Shown piece after piece: positions 1-10,171 of a stretch of 64,000 nt of DNA. The stretch comes from Tigriopus japonicus (lineage: Eukaryota > Arthropoda > Copepoda > Harpacticoida > Harpacticidae): positions 735,330 through 799,329 of the forward strand of contig CM021317.1 of assembly GCA_010645155.1 (NCBI GenBank). The letters are read 5' to 3'. The notes under the pieces were generated by a model. The model saw nothing but the letters and a program-made list of their open reading frames with translations. It did not search any database and had not been told where the DNA came from. The translations under genes and the position numbers were made by a program. Within the stretch, counting starts at the first letter, position 1, and every line of letters begins with the position of its first letter.

Positions 1-407
1 ATCTTGAATTCGACGTTCTCAAACTCGGGGTATTCACTCAAGGCTAGCCATGGAAAAACTTTGCCCGGATTCAATACATTTTCCAAGTATGTGAGCAAAA
101 CTTTCTAGCCAAAAATACTCATCACTAACGATAAAAAGGTTGCGAGAAACATAGTGAAATGGGTTTTCGGATATCCTCAAGTCAACATACTCAAAAAGTA
201 GTCATTCTAACATTCGTTGAGGAATTTTTGAATACTATATTGCCTTAATTACTTATCAACAATACGAACGACTGAGTGTTGCTTCAAGAAAGAAAAAAAA
301 AGCAAGATGAAGTGCCATTTTAAAATGTCCATCTTTTTGCCGCTGTAAGTTGGAGCTTGAAGAATTCAATCCAACAGAGCGTGCGTGCTCCAATATTCCG
401 AGTACTA

Positions 408-660
408 TTTTTTTTTTTAAATTGATTGTGGGTGCTAGGGTCGGAGGTTTGAGCCTCGCCCGGCCAGCGAAGCCAGCCATCACATCTTCCAAATCATTTC
501 CGATAGGCAATCTCGTGTCCGATATCAGATTGGTTTTCCGTCTGTGGGTGTGGATTAGCGTCTAAAAGTTTCCTTGAGAAAGGTCGGGGAGGAGAATCGA
601 ACCTGGGACCTCTCTCACTACAGGAAACTGCGCTAACCACGACACCACGTCTCCTCCCTA
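408..660 (-). mobile_element. tRNA-derived SINE, copy 1
   Basis: Read on the minus strand this is a tRNA-like head with an A box (TGGTTAGCGCAGT) and a B box (GGTTCGATTCTCC), a unique body, and an A-rich tail (the T run at 408-418 on the plus strand). Two more copies lie at 18034-18288 (minus) and 54849-55087 (plus). Copy B of the duplication lacks it between the matching flanks, so it inserted after the duplication. It lies only a few bases past the stop codon of kelch gene A, so it would form most of that transcript's 3' end. Confidence 0.85.
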
Positions 661-666
661 AATCCT

Positions 667-3600
667 TTACGGTTTAAGTTGAAAAGTCCTGACAGTTGTG
701 AAAAGGAGCTCTCGGTCGTCCCTTCGTAGTTTCAAGTCGTACTCCTTCCAAGGAAGCATTTCCATATCCAAATCTTTGACGTAGTGCTGAGAATATTCAT
801 TAGGCTTGTAGTACAACTTGTTTTTCCATTGGATGAAATGCCCTCTTCCTCTTTCAGCAGGTAGATCATACTTGGGGGCATGAGACCAGGTTTGGCTGCT
901 CAGATCAAAGATATAGGCGGTTTTGATGGGGTCCTCAATAGTGGATCGTTGGTAACCCCCTAGGCACAAAACTTGGGGTTCGTTTGGAGGAATGGTCAGA
1001 AGAGTGCAAGCTGGGTACACAATCTTCATTGGGTAGGCCGCGACCATCTGCCACGAAGAACTCCCAACAGATAATACCTCAACTTCGTTAAAAACATCAC
1101 TATTGCAATGAGGATGCAACGGATTGATTTGAAATTATTTGAAATCTAGCATAAAAGAACGGATCAGTGAAACTTGGGTTCATCCAAAGTTTTTCAAAAC
1201 AGGATAATTGACATTTTTTGGACTCCTATATTTTTTATAATTGTCGTGGAAATTTTGCTACCGGCACAAGGAATGCGATTCCCTGATAGTGAATCAATCT
1301 AAATTTTAATGTATACCATTCACAACTTTCTCTTCATCTAAAATCTCTGGATGAAGCCAAGTCTTCCTTAGAGAGGTGAAAGCGATAAAGAAGTTTAACA
1401 ATTTTTTACCACAATTTTCAGTTGAAGCCAATATAATTTTAATGAAAATTGCTTGAGGTTTTGGTAGGTTTCAAATCAATCCGTTCCTGCCGGATCGGCC
1501 ACCAATGGCCATAATAGATGTCGAGTTGAGCGTGACTACAGTTAGTGAAGTTCGAGGAACATTAAGTGGAGGTCCTTTGATCCACGTTTTGGTGGATGGT
1601 TCCAACACGTCAATCGGAAACTGTTTCCCTCTGGTCTGAACAACTACCACCGTGTCACCAAGAAGGCCCATGCCATGATAAACTATGTTCTCGAAATATG
1701 AATGAGGCACGTATTCGGGCGTATCTAGGAAATACAATGACATATATAAGACAAGAAAAGATGTTTGGAAAGAGGTTGCCAGTTAAGTGGGCCTTACTAA
1801 AATCCCAAAAGTAGCACCAATTGCCAGCCTCGCAAGCCAAGAATCCGTTCTGGTATTCAATTTTCAAGGAAGGGTTCACAAACGGAAAATTGAAAGGAAA
1901 AGTCAGAGAGGCTAGGGATTGGGTATCCCCAGAAATGGGATTCATTTCGCCGTATCTTACATTGGCCATGTATAGTTCTAAAACAGATCCAATCGAAACT
2001 TGAGGACGAACGTAGTAAATCTGACAGAGAATGTGTTTACCTGAAATGGGTTCGAGATTGACAACGTGCTCGCTTTTCAAAAAGACTTGTTTGCCGTGGG
2101 TCTTGTTCCCATTCGTTGGTTGTCCCAAGCAAGCCAAAGCAGTGAAATTGAAGCTCACCAATTGACACATTTGGGTGGCTTTATCAATTTCAATGCCGTG
2201 GCATTTTTCACCATCGATTTCTATCAAACAATTGGCCATGCACTTCTCTGCTCTAAAATGAGAAATCTTATATTGGAGAGAGGGTCTACAATCAACTGTG
2301 AGATTCCTTTCTCATTTAAATGATTTTAACTCCCAACAAGAAGTTTAAAACAAGTCAAAATGGAAATGCTTGATTCGGTTGAGGACAAAATTTCCCTAAA
2401 TTGGAAAATAATAGTGGGAAATAGGAACTCAAGACACTTACAGTTTTGTCGTGTAAAAGTAAAAGGCCATGATTTCATAACCCAGTCCAAGCTAACCTAA
2501 GTGAATTTTGATCATGGTATTAGTTATTTCCGGCATCGAATTTATGGCCAGGGATGCACTTCGCAGTCAAATGCACTTTTTTACAGGTTTAACCGTTTTT
2601 TGCTTTATTTGCACTTTTTGCGGTGTTTACACTTTTTTCACTTTCCGTGATTTTTCGCCAGAAATCTTAGAACGTCGAGTGACCCTCTTTCCATCCATTT
2701 ATGAATGGAAGTAAGTCAATAGCACATAGGACTTGTTTCAATGAGGGGTGTAAGCATGTCCACGTACAATGTACTCAAAGGAAACAGAGACCGACAAAAT
2801 CTCTGTCCCCTAGATCAGGTTACAGGTTAGCCTCCAATCCCCAACCCATCCCCCAAACATTTCATCCTTTTACCATTCCCCCTCCCCGTTCTCGTCGTCC
2901 TCCTCCTCCCAATTCCTTGTCCCATTTTCCTTCCCTCATCCCAAAACCTATTTCTATTTCCACCCTTCTCCCAAATATCCATAACCCTGCCCCTTCTTCC
3001 ACTTTCTCCCATGGGCAACCAAGGTCTTACTCTAGTGTGACGGCCCCCTCCCCTCCTCCACAATCCCTTCCTGTAGAGCAAAATTTTGTTAGTAAGCAGG
3101 ATTTTTTAAGGTTAGACAGGAAGGTCCAAGAACTGATAGACTTGGTCCATCGGAAGACCTTAAGCCCATAAAAGGGCTTTACTTGAACGTGCTTTGCTGA
3201 TTTCCAAAAAAGATAGCACAAAGGTCAGAGTACTGGAGGAGCTAGCCATTGATAGAGAAGTCTCCTTCATTTCTATTAAAGAGACTTGGCTTCTTTTTTT
3301 TTTGTTTGTTTGGGGGGGGGGCGGATTTTTAATACCGCTACAAGGAATGGGATTCCCTGTAAAGAGAGTTAATGTTTAATTTAGTTTATAGAATTACCGT
3401 TTATATGAAATTTGATCTACCAATGAGTTACTGTTGGCAGATCTGTACAACCCTTGAATAGTGGGTTGGTCAGGAATAGTATTCAAAATTTGTCCAATCC
3501 TGCCTTAAATGCTGCTAGAGGATCAGCTCCTTCAGCTCCTAAGAAGTAGCAATGGCTAATTTTAGGCTAGTTCGTTGTGATAGAGTACGGCCGGACAATC

Positions 3601-5398
3601 CCATTTTCCCACATGGGGGCGTTTGTCTATATGTCAGGAAAGACTTACTTCTTAGTCATGTTCACAGCAATTACTTGCGTATATTCCACCAGCTGCGACG
3701 GAAAAAACTGTTACGTTTGCAGAACAAATTAGATTTTTATTGCTATCCAGCCAACAAATCTGATCAAGGCAAGCTCTGTGGACAACTTCCCGGTGTGGAA
3801 CCCCATGCCAGTCTGAAGTCATTCTGAGCCCATGTGCCAACCAACATTGGGTTCCCTCTGAAAACAAGCCACTCGGCTTATGAGGGCACCCAGGGGCTCA
3901 AACTTTTTATCATATTACTAATAACCTTACAATATATGAGTCCCTGAAGAATAAATCAATCAAATCAATCAATCAAATGTCGAACGGAGAAGTAGAAGTT
4001 TTGATTTATCACATCAAGGCTCTTGATCTTACGGTTGTAACAATGTATCGGCCACCTTCTTGTAGCTCTTCTTCATTTCTATAAGTTCTCCAATTTACGC
4101 TTATTAAATGTAGACCCCAGAAATGGACTTGAATAGGCGTAAAGCATACAAATGTTCAACAACTTATCCGTAGTATTTGAAATAATTTAGGTAGCCTACA
4201 GAAAATACTCAAAAATATCAAATTACTTGCACAATTTCAATCAAAATCCCCCTTTGATGCAGTAAAGAATGAGCATATCAAGTACGACAAAATAACACAA
4301 ATGTCCTAGTTCAGCAATGCCAACGTGTGTGGCTTGTGGGTGTGGAAACACCAATCAAAAGGAAGGTATCCAGCAGCACGTCGTACTTGTGAGTATCCAA
4401 GATTGCATTGGGGAGAAAAATGTTGGATTACGACCTTATTTCAAAACCTACAGTTAACAAAAAGCTGAATTGACTTTGAAGGCCAACATCTCATTTTTTC
4501 ACTTTTGTCATAAGGAGCGATTTTGGCGGTGAGGGTAGCAACAAAATTGTTAGGGACAACTTCCTGACCAGAAGCAAGAGGATGCCGCCATTCTGGTTCG
4601 CCAAGGGCATCAGGGTGGGTGCAAATGAGTACTTAGAGGTCATGAAAAAGACAGTAAAGGCTTGTTCTGATGTCACATATCCAGACAACAACTATTGTCT
4701 ATTAATGACTACAAATGAGGATGAGGGCAAGGGCAAAGTTTCTTCCCCTTCTTTTGCTTTCGCATCATTTAGTACTTCCAAGAAGCACTGGAATCATGGA
4801 GTGGGAGGCCACCAATGAGAATAATGATTTCCAGTAAGAACAATTCAATTACGTTCTTCTGCAAATGAGACCTTGCATATGTTGACAAAAACACGTATTT
4901 CAATTTTCAGCTCAATCGAACGTCGGAGACAAAAGTTATGCTCACTCAAAGTTCGGTGGAAATCCTACCGAGAATGAATGAACTAGCCCTTTTGTGATGA
5001 TCGTTTTACCACAAAAGGGCAAGTTCATTCATTCTATGCTCTCTTCAGTACATAAGTTTGAGAAGGCATAACTTTTCACTCCGGCATTTGATTGGGCTGA
5101 AATTTCAAATACGTGTTCTTCTCAATGCAAGCCAGGTCTCATTTGCAGAAGAACGCAAATGGTTCGTTTCTGCTGGAAATCATAATTCTCATTGCTAGCC
5201 TCCCACTCCATAATTTGGTATTTCATAGACCGCATTGGTTCAAACGCACGTGTACAAGCCTCGTGTTTGGAATTTGGGTTGGCAAGTTGTTGTTGGCATG
5301 CCAAAAGCCAGAGTCTCTTGGGTAGTTCCTTCTACATCTTGCGTCCAAAAGCAAAGATAACATAAGCACCACAAACATAGCACTCTTTTCTCGACCAT
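667..5398 (-). CDS. PAN-kelch secreted protein, paralog A
   Basis: Five exons on the minus strand: 5250-5398, 2041-2252, 1798-1977, about 1476-1724 and 667-about 1127. They total 1,251 nt and give 416 residues. Exon 1 encodes a signal peptide with a hydrophobic core (VLCLWCLCYLCFW) and the start of a PAN/Apple-like cysteine domain (TTTCQPKF). Exon 2 continues it (AEKCMANC, CHGIEI, QMCQL). Exon 3 has no named domain. Exons 4 and 5 carry kelch-type repeats (MAIGGRSG; VLCLGGYQ followed by Tyr and Trp at kelch spacing). PAN domains bind protein or sugar; kelch repeats form a propeller; the ligand is unknown. Introns 1-3 are GT-AG and in phase. Intron 4 is not GT-AG: its borders form a 17-bp inverted repeat (1118-1134 and 1469-1485), and without its removal translation stops just after exon 4. 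The poly(A) hexamer used by paralog B reads AATATA here. It could be a young pseudogene, but the exon frames are intact. Confidence 0.7.
1118..1485 (-). other. Hairpin-bounded non-GT/AG intron, paralog A
   Basis: The arms are 1469-1485 (minus-strand AACGGATTGATTTGAAA) and 1118-1134 (minus-strand TTTCAAATCAATCCGTT), a perfect 17-bp inverted repeat. About ten bases of each arm are coding and the rest intronic. Removing 1128-1475 joins codons for N-G-L to I-N-P in frame, and the joined sequence AACGGATTGATCAATCCGTT is a perfect palindrome. There is no GT donor near the end of exon 4, and the nearest AG acceptor (CTAG upstream of 1149) is followed by an in-frame TAA. The intron interior also carries a short relic of the LINE 3' end (around 1240-1300). 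That the segment is removed from RNA is inferred. Confidence 0.6.
2690..4130 (+). mobile_element. CR1/Jockey-type LINE, 5' part, interrupted
   Basis: 2701-3171 is a Pro/Ser-rich ORF1-like reading frame, repeated in diverged form at 22860-23250. It is followed by pieces of an APE-type endonuclease: 3194-3282 ends in the ETWL motif, 3552-3640 has GGVCLYVRKDL, and about 3978-4083 has VVTMYRPPS. The endonuclease is split by two 3'-end insertions: a minus-strand LINE tail at 3283-3545 and another element ending in an (AATC)n-like tail near 3960. The part up to 4062 is absent from duplication copy B, which resumes at 13161. Whether it was inserted in A or deleted from B is unclear. Confidence 0.7.
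3283..3545 (-). mobile_element. 5'-truncated LINE 3' end, nested
   Basis: This is the reverse complement of the LINE 3' end seen at 6410-6785, 24480-24700 and 28270-28490. It shares the block with AGGGAATCCCATTCCTTG and a terminal homopolymer (the T and G runs at about 3292-3320). It lies inside the endonuclease frame of the LINE at 2690-4130, between ETWL and the VRCDRV region. Confidence 0.75.
4478..4780 (+). pseudogene. Tc1/mariner transposase fragment (central part)
   Basis: The reading frame contains MPPFWFAKGIRVG, EYLEVMKKTVKA and NNYCLL. This is the central block of invertebrate Tc1/mariner transposases between the first and second catalytic aspartates. The QDGAP-type catalytic motif that should follow is not recognisable, and neither end of the gene is present. 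A second copy is at 13600-13880, and the N-terminal half of the same family is at 23340-23876. Confidence 0.65.
4797..5210. mobile_element. Foldback element, copy in block A
   Basis: This is a 414-bp palindromic element. The left end TGGAGTGGGAGGC and right end GCCTCCCACTCCA belong to imperfect inverted arms of about 190 bp that meet near 4990. It encodes no protein. Copies: 13906-14319 in block B, and a cluster at 49510-50410 before gene D. It lies in intron 1 of gene A, close to exon 1. Confidence 0.75.
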
Positions 5399-5597
5399 GG
5401 TTTAATGAAGACTGGTTCGCCTTTAGGAGCAAATGCATCCTAATCCTGAAGTAGTATTAGGTCGTCAACAAGAAAATCCCAACAACTTTGAAGCAAATGA
5501 TAATCCTTGCATTTGATTGATAACCCCCTATTTCACATATCTTTGACATCTGAAGTGCTCCAGAGATTGATGATAATGGCCTTGTTTTTTGGTCGAT

Positions 5598-5771
5598 ATG
5601 TTTTGCTCATTCTTCCTGTATTTATTTGCAATTTCTGCATTACAGGACCTGATTTTCCTCACTGGGTACAAAAGAGTGAAGTTCCAAAACATCATGTACG
5701 AGGCGCCCGCCAAATCAAATGCGAATCCATCTGCTGAGGGCAAACCATGGGACAAATTGCAAAAAAATTAA
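5598..5771 (+). CDS. Small putative secreted or membrane ORF (57 aa), copy A
   Basis: This short ORF begins MFCSFFLYLFAISAL, a hydrophobic stretch that could be a signal peptide, followed by a polar tail (GYKRVKFQNIMYEAPAK). It starts 200 bp from the divergent first exon of kelch gene A. The version in block B (14711-14872) keeps the frame but stops four codons earlier. The homologous sequence near gene C (about 34880-34990) has an early stop. It matches no family I know. It may be a remnant of a larger gene or chance coding, and the C copy argues against strong constraint. Confidence 0.25.
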   Translation: MFCSFFLYLFAISALQDLIFLTGYKRVKFQNIMYEAPAKSNANPSAEGKPWDKLQKN

Positions 5772-5884
5772 CTCTCCCTGAATTTTGTGAGGCTTGGCAA
5801 TTTTTTTTTGTTTTACATGTGGTTACAGTAGGAATCAACCCCTAGCTATGAGAGAGTAAAGAAATGGCTCAACATCGATAAACC

Positions 5885-6214
5885 CCTCCACTTTTTGCAT
5901 TGACGAGTGTTCATGACTTCGTCGTGGATCCGGCTCATGGTGGTTAGGATGCCGAGACTATTATAAAACTATGTAAGGCTGCTCACGGGAGCTATTCCCT
6001 CAGCCTCAGCCAAATCTACCGGATTTTAAGGGATGTTAGTGCTAAAAAAGCCCCCCCCCCCAACAAGCGCAACCAAAGTGCCAAATGCACCAAGAGGATC
6101 GCGGACTTCATCGAGGCCGCGAAGGAAAATGGGAAGGAAGAGACTTTTCTTGGTTCCCTCAATTAGTTCAATTGCCTAACGTTAGATGGCGCAGTACCTT
6201 GAGAGGTTGAAAGT
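5885..6214 (+). pseudogene. Mariner transposase N-terminal remnant, copy A
   Basis: This is the same sequence as the mariner remnant in block B (14985-15189 plus 16244-16300). The segment VHDFVVDPAHGG through IYRILRD is followed directly by the TKRIADFIEAAKENGKEE region. The rest of the transposase (about 540 bp, still present at 16300-16836) is deleted, and the shared 3' flank resumes at ACTTTTCTTGG. At 6080-6090 it preserves the uninterrupted target of the 1,054-bp element found in copy B. Confidence 0.7.
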
Positions 6215-6358
6215 AGTGATGCGACCAAATAAAAAGTGTCGCCGATTTTGACCTAGAGTTTATGCCTCTCTATTGTCAGGGGCCTATGTTACGAAACGTT
6301 CGCCAAAAATGTCCGATGTCCGACTGAACTGTCCAGTCGGACTTTGGATGGTGTAAAG

Positions 6359-7078
6359 TAGTGATGGACCGAAAGGGCTCATAACCGAAACCGAAAGTTT
6401 TACGTTTTAAGTTTAAGAGGTTTTACGTGCGCCCTGAGAGCACCTCCAAATCCTAAGGAATCAAGGCTAGTTCGAACAATGAAGTGCTCCTCTCTTCTTT
6501 ATTGGGCTCCTTCATTGTTCAATTTGTTGCTTATTTGCCTTCGTCGGGAATATGTAGGAGCTGATCCTCTAACACCATTTAAGGCAGGATTGGACAAATT
6601 TTTGAAAACTGTTCCTGATACCCACAATTCAAGGATTGTACAGATCTGCCAACAATAACTCATTGGTAGATCAAATTTCATATAAACGGTAATTTTATAA
6701 ACTATATTAATCATTAACTCTCTTTACAGGGAATCCCATTCCTTGAAGCGGCATTAAAAATCCGCCCCCCCCTCAAAAAAAAAAGAAAGTTTCGGCCGAA
6801 AGAGGGCTTAACCGAAACCGAAACCGAAAGCAGTGTTCACTGTTTACAAAATTGTTCAAATGCAAAATCCGCCTTAAAAATTAGAATGTGTTCTATGTTG
6901 GGTAGTCAAAAATTTTGAAAAATCTTAAAACTTAAATTTCAGAGGTTTTTGGACCAATTTTTTTTCCATTTTGTTGTCAAACTCCATTTTATATAGTGCT
7001 TGTCTGCTTTCGGTTTCGGTAGGCATAACCGAAACCGAAACCGAAATTTCGGCCGAAAGCGCTTTCGGTCCATCACTA
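6359..7078. mobile_element. hAT-like MITE, TAGTGATGGACC family, copy 1
   Basis: The ends are TAGTGATGGACCGAAAG and CTTTCGGTCCATCACTA, flanked by a perfect 8-bp duplication GTGTAAAG (6351-6358 and 7079-7086). The TARNG-type end and 8-bp duplication fit hAT. It has no transposase. A LINE 3' end (6410-6785) is inserted inside. A second copy at 35157-35486 has its own duplication, and a truncated end is at 36050-36092. Confidence 0.85.
6410..6785 (+). mobile_element. LINE 3' end, nested in MITE
   Basis: This is a 5'-truncated 3' end of the CR1/Jockey-type family: the last RT-ORF codons (region TTTTACGTGCGCCCTGAGAG), then the AGGGAATCCCATTCCTTG block and a C/A homopolymer tail. The same sequence follows the RT fragments at 24300-24700 and 28090-28490. 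Confidence 0.75.
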
Positions 7079-7086
7079 GTGTAAAG

Positions 7087-7604
7087 TCAATGTTATGAAA
7101 CTTTTGTATGTACCTATCCGGACTGGACCGTCGCCGAATGTGACCAGGGCGTTTACGTGTGTGACCAACCTACCCTGAAAACAACTTGACTAACTTTTCA
7201 CAATCAAAAAGAGCCAAGATTGCTTATATACCAAATATAGAGCTTAAATGTGAACTGTTACAGAGAGAGAGCATAAATAGACCTAAATATTAATGCTACC
7301 AGAAAGTTTTGCGCAATTTGGAATTAGACCAATAAAAAATAAAATAGGCAAGGAAATTTGGTTACCCTGCACATAAGCGAGCTAGTGTTGCCATATTTGA
7401 GGGATGGTTTTAATTTAAAGAAATAACACTTTTTCGACAAATACTAGGACACATTATTTCTCAAAACGTTATTTAAAAAAACGACAAATTTTTGTATAAA
7501 TTTGGTAGCCCTGCTCATGATACAGGTCCAAATTAATTTTGCACCACCAAAAAGTTTTTTCAATGGATTACTTACACAATTCTATTTACTTAAACTTTTG
7601 TTTA
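7087..7604. other. No gene recognised
   Basis: AT-rich spacer between two MITEs. I see no conserved reading frame, RNA gene or repeat in it. Confidence 0.5.
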
Positions 7605-7612
7605 CTCATCAT

Positions 7613-8157
7613 TAGGGTCCAGATAAATATTTGCAAAAAAAGTCTCAACATATCCAATATGTATTTTATTCAAGAGCCTTAGATATTTACGTAATATTTG
7701 CAAAAAGCCGGATACTTAAGAAATATTTTCTGATAACGCAATTATTTGGCATATTTGTCATGGTGTACCAATTTTCAAAATTTGTTTTTGGTGAATTTGA
7801 TGCATTTGACCGTGTATAGAGGCATACCTGAGATGCAAATGATTTAAAAATACAATTTTCAATTTGCCTCATTAGATGGCGCAGTTTTTCCGTGTATGAC
7901 AGTAGTTTTGGTCGTGAATGTCTAATTTTAGTAAAACTGTCAATTTTGTATTTTGGTTTCATTTTGGGTAAGCCCTCTTGAGCATTGGTAATTCATTTAT
8001 TTTCGTCAATTTTGCCTGATATTTTTTTCTGACTAAAATATTCAAGAAAATATTTAATTGTTCCTTAAAGCAGCCAAGTATTTAAAAAAAATCGAGCAAA
8101 AAGGGAGAAGAATTTTTAAAATGTTTTATATTTTAAGAAACTTATTTCTGTGCCCTA
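7613..8157. mobile_element. hAT-like MITE, TAGGGYCC family, copy 1
   Basis: 545 bp with ends TAGGGTCCAGATAAAT and a complementary right end (CTGTGCCCTA), flanked by the 8-bp duplication CTCATCAT (7605-7612 and 8158-8165). It is non-coding. Related copies are at 10172-10797 and 34089-34656. Confidence 0.8.
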
Positions 8158-8372
8158 CTCATCATCAATATCTCCACGAAGTTGGTTACTCTTTAAAGCC
8201 AGCAAACAGAGAAACAAAAAAATTTAGAAAAATACTTCTAAAAGTAAAAAAGTGCCCTCTAAAGTGAAAAATTACCGGAAGCAAGCAATAAAAAACGCCC
8301 CTGAATGTGATTTTTTGAAAAAAATGACTCAAAGAGTGAAAACTGATGTCAGATTCACCCTTTTCTCATCAC

Positions 8373-9682
8373 TAGGGACGGGCAAATAGTGTAAAAAGAT
8401 TTTTGGTAACATAAACCCATTTTTCTGCACTTTTGCACTTTTCACCTTTATTTGCACTTTTTATTTACGTTTTTGGCCAAAATTGACAAATTGTTAAGAA
8501 AATGTAGTGGCTTTTGACAGAATTTTTAGTTTCAAGATCAAATTTTGAACTAGTCGAAAAAGCTTGCATTTGCAATCAACCATTCTTAGCACCTTGAAGA
8601 AATATGTGCATTTCAGACGCAAACCTCACACTTTATTCACCATCTTGGCTTTAACTATAACATCCTGTTTACTAAACTAAAGATTAGACAAAAGAATCCC
8701 ATTGCATGCAACCAACAAATAGCAAACCTAAAGAAACTCATGTTATGGTAATGGAAGGATCTACAAACAATATAGATTGCAGAATTAGGTTTGCTGACTA
8801 CAAAGATCGCTATTTCTAAAAAAGGCCGTTTTAAAATTAAAATCATCAAGCTAAGGATACATCAATGTAGCAGTACACATTTTTTAATTGACTTGGAGAT
8901 ATTACTTTTAAGTTCCAAAAGTATTTGAGAACAGTTTTGATGTGATGAGACAATGAATGCCACATTTGAAATTGAGTTCTGGGAATTAGGCCATGGGCCA
9001 AATTATGAAGTAATGTCACTAAAAACGTGCTTTAAACACATTTATGAGTATTCTCTTTGATGCAATTGTTAGGCACACGGGTATTTTTCTGTTCAATTTT
9101 CAATGTCTATTTTTGACATCTTTTTGGCAACTTGAAGGACAAAAATGGAGTGATGTAAAGCCATATAAAACAATTGTTAAATATATTTCGACAATATTTT
9201 AGGTACATACATCCACGAGAGCACCTTAGGAATGAAAAATTCAGAAGGTTGTTGACTAGAGTATTTTTCATGACTTTACATCCTTTTTGCTAGTGACCTA
9301 ATTAATAGAACTCTATTACTTGTGCAGCATTGTCTCTTCACCTCAAACTAGTCTCAAATGTCTTTAGAACTTGTAAATGACTTTTCCTGCTCAATTAGGA
9401 GCCGCGGGTACTCCATGAATGACGTTTTAAGTCCAAATGCAAGTTATTTTCTCTTTTTTGACATTTATTTGCTCTTTTTGACATTTATTTGCTCTTTTTT
9501 GACATTAATTTGCTCTTTTGTGACACCTTTTTGCTCTTTTTTCGACATTTATTTGCTCTTTTTTGACATTTATTTGCACTTTCAACATTTTTCTGCACTT
9601 TGTTTTTCACTTTTGGGCACATTTTTTTGCAACTTTTGGTAACTAAAAGGTTAAGATTATTTGCACTTTCTGCCCGTCCCTA
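8373..9682. mobile_element. hAT-like MITE, TAGGGACGGGC family
   Basis: 1,310 bp with TIRs TAGGGACGGGCAAATAG and a right end CTGCCCGTCCCTA, flanked by the 8-bp duplication CTCATCAC (8365-8372 and 9683-9690). The right part holds a minisatellite of about 20-bp units based on TTTTTTGACATTTATTTGCTC (9450-9590). No transposase frame is visible. Confidence 0.85.
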
Positions 9683-9839
9683 CTCATCACCTAATATTTC
9701 ATATCCCAAACCTTAATGAAAAGTGTTATTAATTCGAGATTATCTGTACAGTATTTAAAAAAAGTGAAATTTTCATTCATTACTTGAGTTTGGGAAAAGT
9801 ATCCGATTTCGTTGTGTTCTTTTACTTTTGATAAAAAAT

Positions 9840-10035
9840 AATTTTCGGATTCGGATTCGTTCGGATTGGGCAAAAATTTTCGGATTCGGATTCGTTCGGA
9901 TTGAGTAGCAAATTTTCGGATTCGGATTCGTTCGGATTGAATGGAAGTTGTCGGATTCGAATTCGGATTCGGATTAAAGAAATCAAGTTCGGATTGGATT
10001 TTGGGGACCTTTCGGATCCGATGCACAGCTCTAAT
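9840..10035. repeat. Minisatellite and element end
   Basis: Tandem units containing TTCGGATTCGGATTCGTTCGG repeat at 9840-9985. The block ends in GGATCCGATGCACAGCTCTA, which resembles a transposon terminus. A matching left terminus was not found. Confidence 0.5.
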
Positions 10036-10171
10036 ACGTACCCCGAAGACTGATGGGCACCAAAATGAAATGAACAAAGAAGGAGCCCTAGTTCGAACTT
10101 GCGTTGATTCATTTGGTTGGCTGACCTCAAATTTAGGGTAAGGGCGGAGCCCATGAATTGTGCACCATCAA

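Larger units (their letters stand above)
118..6214. repeat. Segmental duplication, copy A
   Basis: This block is closely repeated at 10798-16906, in the same orientation and about 10.4 kb away. It carries PAN-kelch gene A, a Tc1 transposase fragment, a foldback element, a small plus-strand ORF and the start of a mariner transposase. Differences from copy B: a SINE at 408-660 is present only here; 2690-4062 (LINE sequence) is present only here; the mariner body is deleted here; and the 1,054-bp insertion found in B at 15190-16243 is absent. Exons of the kelch gene differ by only a few bases, so the duplication is recent. Confidence 0.9.

Noticed and set aside
1471..1743. Gene A ending at the TGA after exon 4 (kelch repeat 1 only)
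   Set aside because: The downstream kelch exon is conserved in all four paralogs with strong protein similarity and fits in frame across the hairpin intron.
2442..2491. Possible extra exon (MAFYFYTTKL) before the PAN exon of gene A, also at 12912-12961 in B
   Set aside because: It has a donor-like GTAAGT, but the true exon 1 (5250-5398) joins the PAN exon directly in phase 2 and completes the cysteine pattern. The extra exon would break the frame.
5223..5438. Minus ORF with MFVVLMLSLLLDA as a signal peptide
   Set aside because: The frame that is conserved between the 5.3-kb, 14.4-kb, 19.4-kb and 40.3-kb copies is the neighbouring one (TQETLAF, CQPKF); this one is its shadow.
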